A model generated the notes under the pieces. That model made no database searches and was not told where the DNA came from. It was given only the letters and a program-made list of their open reading frames with translations. A stretch of DNA of 64,000 nucleotides from Devosia sp. A8/3-2 (lineage in GTDB: Bacteria; Pseudomonadota; Alphaproteobacteria; Rhizobiales; Devosiaceae), in NCBI GenBank assembly GCA_025452255.1, contig CP104975.1:310001-374000 (forward strand). The letters run 5' to 3'. Positions within the stretch are counted from its first letter, which is position 1; each line of letters opens with the position of its first letter. The translations under genes and the position numbers were made by a program. Shown here in pieces: positions 59,223 through 64,000 of the stretch.

Positions 59223-60454
59223 TGGTGAGGATAGCAGTCGTCGGCGCAGGCATTGTCGGCGCCACCATCGCCGCGCGCCGGTCAACGATGGTCACGCGGT
59301 CACGGTCTATGAGCCCGAGATCGACGGCCTGCCCACCTCATCGGGTAATGCGGCGCTGATCGCCCTACCCGAGATTGCCCCGATCGCCAGCCCGGGCATT
59401 CTGACCGCGGTGCCCAAGTGGCTGCTGGATCCGCTCGGGCCGCTGACCGTGCGCTGGACCGACGTGCCGGCCTTGCTGCCCCGGTTGCTCGCCTTCCTCG
59501 CCTCCGCGACTCCGGCCAAGGGCGCCAAGGCCCGCGCTGCGCTAACACTGCTGATGCGCACGGCCCTGCAGGACCATCAGGCGCTGGGACAGAGCATCGG
59601 CCTCACCGACCATCTGCGCCAGACCGGCTACATCGCCCTGCACGACAACGAGGGCTCGCTCGCATCAGGGCTGGGCGAAGCGGCAGCGGTAAGGTCGCTG
59701 CTCGGCTACGACTATGAGCGCCTGTCGGCCGACGCCGCGCGCAAGCTCGTGCCGCAGCTCGAGGGGATGTTCGCGGGCGCGATCTACCAGCCCTACTATT
59801 GGGCGGTGACCAACCCGCTGACTGTGTTGCGCGCCTATCAGAGCTATCTCCGCGACCGGGCAATTCTGGTCACAGAGAAGGTCTCGCGGCTGTCAGCGCG
59901 ATACCGAAGGTATCCTGGTTCACACGCCCAGAGGCCAGTCGCGGTTCTGACAAGGTCGTCGTGGCGGCAGGGGTGTGGTCACGCGACTCGGTGCGCAGCC
60001 TCGGCGCCCGGGTGCTGCTCGAGACCGAGCGCGGCTACAATACGACCTATACTGACCTCGACTGGAATTTCGCCATGCCGGTCGGCTTTGCCGATCACGG
60101 CTTCATCGCCACCCCCCGGTCGATGGCCTGAGGGTCGGAGGCGCGGTCGAGCTCGCCAAACCCGATACCGGTCCCAATTTCGGCCGCGCCAAGGCCATGC
60201 GGACCAAGATGCGCCGCTATGTCCCCAGCCTGCCCGAAGGTGGCAAGGAATGGATGGGACGTCGCCCATCGACGCCGGATTCGCTGCCGGTGATCAGCAC
60301 GCATCCCGGCGACGAGCGCATCATCTATGCCTTCGGCCACGGCCATCTGGGCCTGACGTTGAGCGCGGTGACCGCGCGGCTGGTTGCGGAATTGGCAGGC
60401 GAAGGACCCGCCAATCCCGATGTGGCGCCCTTCAGTATCGGGCGCTTCCAGTAA
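59222..60454 (+). CDS. DadA-like FAD-dependent oxidoreductase, candidate D-hydroxyproline oxidase (frameshifted)
   Basis: ATG 59222 overlaps the GntR stop. The dinucleotide motif VVGAGIVGATIAA is followed, after a base loss near 59278, by RRVNDGHAVTVYEPEIDGLPTSSGNAALIALPEIAPIASPGIL. FAD-domain segments KVVVAAGVWSRDSVRSLGARVLLETERGY and, near the end, GRRPSTPDSLPVISTHPGDERIIYAFGHGHLGLTLSAVTARLVAELAG are characteristic of D-amino-acid dehydrogenases. Other breaks lie near 59905 and 60125. About 410 residues. In hydroxyproline pathways this family oxidises cis-4-hydroxy-D-proline to the pyrroline used by the DapA-family deaminase. Confidence 0.85.
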
Positions 60455-60457
60455 CGA

Positions 60458-60844
60458 TCAGGCACAAACCGCAGTGACCTGAATCTCGACGAAAATGTCA
60501 GGCGCGGCCATGCGTGATTCAACGCAGGCGTGTGCCGGCGTCTCGCGCGGCAACCCCACCTGTCCCAGACAGAATTCATCGCATCGAAATCAGCGATATA
60601 GCGCAGCCAGATCGTGGCTTTGATCAGCCGCGACTTGTCCGAGCCGGCTTAAGGCGAGCAAATGATCGATGCGCGCGAGGACCTGAGACGTCTGGTCGGC
60701 GACGGAGGTGCCGCGCGGCTCTCGGCGACAATGCCGGCCGGGTAAGCGACAGAGCGATATACCACGGTCGGGCTCATGCGCGGACCGCTGTCTATGCTGA
60801 AGGGGCATTTCTAGCCTCGTTCTTTGTGCAACGCGGATGGCCAT
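60458..60844 (-). CDS. RidA family enamine/imine deaminase (frameshifted)
   Basis: The C-terminal part is recognisable on the minus strand: ADQTSQVLARIDHLLA, then in another frame AGSDKSRLIKATIWLRYIADFDAMNSVWDRW, and finally ACVESRMAAPDIFVEIQVTAVCA with its TGA at 60458-60460. The arginine in ACVESRMA is the catalytic carboxylate-binding residue of RidA. The start at 60844 (MAIRVAQ) is probable. About 128 residues, with at least three breaks. RidA hydrolyses reactive imines, and its partner here may be the imine-producing oxidase encoded convergently at 59222-60454. Confidence 0.75.
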
Positions 60845-60926
60845 AGCGGCTGGCGCCCGTGACCAAGACTAGGTCGCAGTGGAATAGTTCTCACCGCACG
60901 GGCCATCGTGCATTACCCTGAATTCC

Positions 60927-60955
60927 TTGTCGACAATTTGGATATTCCATAGGAT
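60927..60955 (+). promoter_or_regulatory. Promoter with TTGTCGACAA operator over the -35 box, hydantoinase operon
   Basis: TTGTCG (60927-60932) and TAGGAT (60950-60955) are 17 bases apart. The palindrome and following bases repeat those at 54213-54231 exactly for 19 bases. It lies 56 bases before the hydantoinase A start and is the best sign that this operon and the one at 54265 share one repressor. Confidence 0.65.
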
Positions 60956-61010
60956 GATGGCTAGCAACCACCCGCCGGGGTGGAGGGAACGACGCAAACC
61001 GGATTATTGC

Positions 61011-63088
61011 ATGACCAAGCGCGACACGATCACCCGGATCGCCACTGACGTGGGCGGTACGTTTACCGACCTCGTCTATTTCAGAAACGGACAGGGCCAC
61101 CGGCCGCCAGACCGTACGGACCGAAAAGTCCGACACGACGCCTCCCAATTTCGAACAGGGCGTGCTCAACGTCATCAAGAAGGCCGGGCTCAGCGTCGCC
61201 GAAGCCGACTTCTTCGCCCATGGCACGACGGTGGTGATCAATGCGCTGACCGAGCGTAAGGGGGCCAAAGTGGGCCTGATCACCACTGACGGTTTCCACG
61301 ATATCCTCGAGATCGCGCGTGGCAACCGTCCCGATTTTTTCAATCTCTCCTACGAAAAGCCGACGCCATTCGTGGAGCGCTACCTGCGCCGAGTCGTGCC
61401 CGGCCGCATGAACTACAGCGGCGAAGAGGTCGCCCCGCTCGACCTGAGCGGCCTGCCCGCCATCCCGGAGGCCTTCCGAGCCGACGGCGTCCGGAGCCGT
61501 GGCCATCTGCCTGATCCACGCCTATGCCAATCCGGCGCATGAAAAGGCCGTGCAGGCCGAGATCGCACGCCTATGGCCCGAGGTCGCGACCGTCGCCTCG
61601 CACCAGATCACGCGCGAATGGCGTGAATACGAGCGCACTAGCACCACCGTGCTCTCGGCCTATGTGCAGCCCACCGCGCAGCGCTATCTGGAACGCCTCG
61701 AAGCCGGCCTGCAACAGGAAGGCTACGAGGGTCGCCTCTACATCATGCAGTCCAATTGCGGCGTCGACTCGCTGGCCTCGACCAAGGCCATTCCGATCAC
61801 CATGGTGGAATCGGGTCCCGCCTCCGGCTTCTGGGGCGCAGCGGAACTGGGGCGCATCATCGGCGAACCCAATGTGCTGGCGCTCGATATCGGCGGCACG
61901 ACCGCGAAATGCTCGCTGATCCAGAACGGCCGAGTCACCATCAAGACCGACTACTGGATCGAGCGCGACCGCCGGAGCGCCGGCTATCCCATCATGGTGC
62001 CGGTCGTGGACCCGGTGGAAATCGGCAATGGCGGTGGTTCGATCGCTCGGGTCGATGATTTCAGCAAGCTGCATGTCGGCCCGCAATCGGCCGGCGCCAT
62101 GCCCGGCCCGGCCGCCTATGGCCGCGGCGGCGCCAATGCCACCACGACCGACGCCAATCTGGTGCTGGGGCGGATCAACCGCGACTATTTCTGTGGTGGC
62201 TCGGTCACCGCCGACATGGCGTCGGTCGACAGCGCCCTCGGCACCCTAGCGGACAAGCTGGGCGTCAGCCAGCAGGAAGCGGCGCGCGGCATCGTGCGCA
62301 TCGCCAATGCTAACATGGTCAATGCGCTCAAGCTCGTCTCGCTCAACCGCGGCCACGACCCACGCGACTTTACGCTGGTGGTGTTCGGCGGCGGCGGCGC
62401 CATGCATGGCGTGGCGCTCGGTCAGGAACTGGGCGTCAAGAAGGTCGTTGTGCCGCGCGGCGCACCGGTTTTCTCGGCCCGGGGCATGATGATGAGCGAC
62501 CTGCGCCACGACTATTTCGTCACTCGCCTGATGGACGGCACCGACCGTTCCGGTCTGCAGGCACTGGTGAGCGAGATCGCCGGCCATGCCACCGAACAGT
62601 TCGGCAAGGAGGAGGTCGCGCCCGACGCGGTCAAGATCCAGCCCCTGGTCAAGATGCGTTACCGCAATCAGGAGCATTCGGTCGAGGTCCCGCTGCGGAC
62701 CGACCTGCTCGACGACGCCAGCATGGCGATCCTGATCGAGGATTTCCACGCCATCTATGAGCGCGAATACACCTATCGCCTCGATGTCGCCGTCGAGATC
62801 GTGGGCATCCACGTCATCGCCTCGGCCGAGGTCGGCAAGCTCGAAATGGTGGCCCAGCAGCGCACTAGCGCCGGGCTCGAAGACGCCATCAAGGGCAGGC
62901 GCGAGGTGGATTATGCCACCGAGGGCGTGTGCGAAGCGACAATCTACAATGCCGAACTGCTGGAACCGGGCATGAGCTTTACCGGCCCGGCCATTATCGA
63001 AGACCCCGGCACCACCATCGTCATCCATCCCGGTAACCGGGTCGAGATCGACGATTTCGGCAACACCCAAATCCATCTGCGGAGCTGA
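61011..63088 (+). CDS. Hydantoinase/oxoprolinase subunit A (frameshifted)
   Basis: ATG 61011 begins MTKRDTITRIATDVGGTFTDLVYF, the N-terminal phosphate-binding loop of HyuA. A break near 61095 precedes FEQGVLNVIKKAGLSVAEADFFAHGTTVVINALTERKGAKVGLITTDGFHDILEIARGNRPD. Another near 61495 leads to AICLIHAYANPAHEKAV and the second ATP-binding loop VLALDIGGTTAKCSLI, then LVVFGGGGAMHGVALGQELGVKKVVVPRGAPVFSARGM. About 692 residues. These ATP-dependent enzymes open cyclic amides such as 5-oxoproline or hydantoins together with subunit B. Confidence 0.92.
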
Positions 63089-63091
63089 TCG

Positions 63092-64000
63092 ATGAGCACG
63101 ATCTCCCACGATCCCGTTACCTTCGACATCATCCAGAACGGCCTTGAAGCTGTCGCCGACGAGATGTTCGCGGCCCAGCGCAAGACCTCGATGAGCGCCA
63201 TCATCTATGAAGTGCTCGATTTGGGCACCGGCATCTGCGACGCCTGGGGCGAGATCGCCGCCTCCGGCGCCGGCATCCCGGCCTTTGTCGGCGTGCTCGA
63301 CAAGGCCGTCAAACGCATGATCGAGAAACACCCGGTCGAAACCATCAAGCCCGGCGACCTGTTTGCCTCCAACGACCCCTATTGGGGCGGCGTGACCCAC
63401 CTCAACGACATGATCCCGGCCATGCCAGTATTTGCCGATGGCAAGATCGTCGCTCGGACGGCCAATATCGCGCACTGGAACGATGTGGGCGGCAATGTTC
63501 CCGGCTCGATGTCATCGGAAGCCACCGAAATCTACCGAGAGGGCATCCGTATCCCGGCGGTCAAGCTGATCGATGCCGGCGTCCCCAACCGAGCCGTGTT
63601 CGACATTCTCTACGTCAATACCCGTCTGCCCGACTTCCTGCGGGGCGACCTGTGGGCCGGCATTGCCGGCGTGCGGATCGGGGAAAAGCGCATTCTCGAA
63701 ATGATCGAGAAATACGGCTCGGAAACCTTTACCGCCGCCATCGCCGATTTCATGGATTTGGGGGAGCGCCGCGCCTGCGCGGCCCTCGCCACCATCAAGA
63801 AGGGCGTTTATCCATTCGAGGAAGAACAGGACAATGGCGACATTCACAAGATCGTCGTCGAAATCACCGATGACGCCTTCATCATCGATCTGCGCGACAA
63901 TCCCGACCAGAAAGGCTCGAGCAATTCGAGCCGCGAAGGCATCGAGATTTCCGCCCAGCTCGCCTTCAAGGCCTTCACCGACACTCAGGCGCCGGGCAAT
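63092..64000 (+). CDS. Hydantoinase/oxoprolinase subunit B, partial (runs off the window)
   Basis: ATG 63092 lies 3 bases after the subunit A stop. The frame is open for 303 codons to the window end with no break. It contains DPVTFDIIQNGLEAVADEMFAAQRKTSMSAIIYEVLDLGTGICDAWGEIAASGAGIPAFVGVLDKAV, KPGDLFASNDPYWGGVTHLNDMIPAMPVFADGKIVARTANIAHWNDVGGNVPGSM, and DDAFIIDLRDNPDQKGSSNSSREG, all typical of HyuB (normally 500-600 residues). It forms the catalytic complex with subunit A. Confidence 0.93.
   Translation, partial: MSTISHDPVTFDIIQNGLEAVADEMFAAQRKTSMSAIIYEVLDLGTGICDAWGEIAASGAGIPAFVGVLDKAVKRMIEKHPVETIKPGDLFASNDPYWGGVTHLNDMIPAMPVFADGKIVARTANIAHWNDVGGNVPGSMSSEATEIYREGIRIPAVKLIDAGVPNRAVFDILYVNTRLPDFLRGDLWAGIAGVRIGEKRILEMIEKYGSETFTAAIADFMDLGERRACAALATIKKGVYPFEEEQDNGDIHKIVVEITDDAFIIDLRDNPDQKGSSNSSREGIEISAQLAFKAFTDTQAPGN

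Noticed and set aside
62246-63475. A 409-codon open frame on the minus strand
   Set aside because: It lies opposite hydantoinase A and B, which have clear motifs; it is a GC-rich shadow frame.
1-64000. CRISPR arrays, insertion sequences, rRNA genes and integrase genes
   Set aside because: I found no regularly spaced repeats, no transposase or integrase motifs, and no rRNA-like sequence on reading the window.

Overview
The window looks like chromosome of a GC-rich alphaproteobacterium, most likely Hyphomicrobiales and possibly Devosia-like. The evidence is the protein flavour, the large number of ABC importers with family-specific regulators, and an HWE-type sensor kinase. No sequence search could be run, so the taxon is inference. 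Many genes are interrupted by single-base insertions or deletions while conserved motifs continue in another frame. I list such genes over their full span and say where the frame breaks. The pattern fits uncorrected sequencing or assembly error better than real decay.

Left part (1-27 kb): accessory genes and small loci. These are a PD-(D/E)XK-like nuclease, a nucleotidyltransferase-HEPN protein, an RpiR-controlled ABC importer with a histidine phosphatase (resembling AfuABC sugar-phosphate uptake), a HipBA-like pair, a TetR-SDR pair, an HWE kinase, a NimR/NimT-like regulator-exporter pair, a DUF763 protein, a KTSC protein overlapping a haloacetate-dehalogenase-like hydrolase, an envelope operon with an OmpA-domain protein, a lipocalin, and a berberine-bridge-type FAD oxidase with an HxlR regulator. 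One gene too short for routine calling lies here, a 45-residue secreted YHYH peptide (17035-17172).

Middle part (26-42 kb): a furanoside-sugar locus. A LacI regulator faces a GH172 protein and an oligopeptide-type ABC importer (28.6-34.1 kb). Convergent to it runs a second operon of binding protein, two permeases, a GH127 beta-L-arabinofuranosidase and a UgpC-like ATPase. A second LacI gene is divergent from that operon.

Right part (41.7-64 kb): a proline/hydroxyproline-flavoured region. It holds an Xaa-Pro aminopeptidase-like M24 protein, a complete Dpp-type importer, a proline-iminopeptidase-like S33 protein, a 59-residue lipoprotein (50789-50968), a DapA-family protein resembling 1-pyrroline-4-hydroxy-2-carboxylate deaminase, an Ldh2-family reductase, a GAF protein with an Rbs-type importer, a GntR/FCD regulator, a DadA-like FAD oxidoreductase, a RidA protein, and hydantoinase/oxoprolinase A and B subunits (B runs off the window).

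The palindrome TTGTCGACAA occurs exactly at 40551, 43601, 54214 and 60927, with degenerate cores at 51754 and 54117, all between genes. It probably marks a regulon of the GntR protein at 58497-59222. Because GH127 enzymes act on hydroxyproline-linked beta-L-arabinofuranosides of plant extensins, I propose that the 26-64 kb block may form one system for taking up and degrading arabinosylated hydroxyproline-rich peptides.
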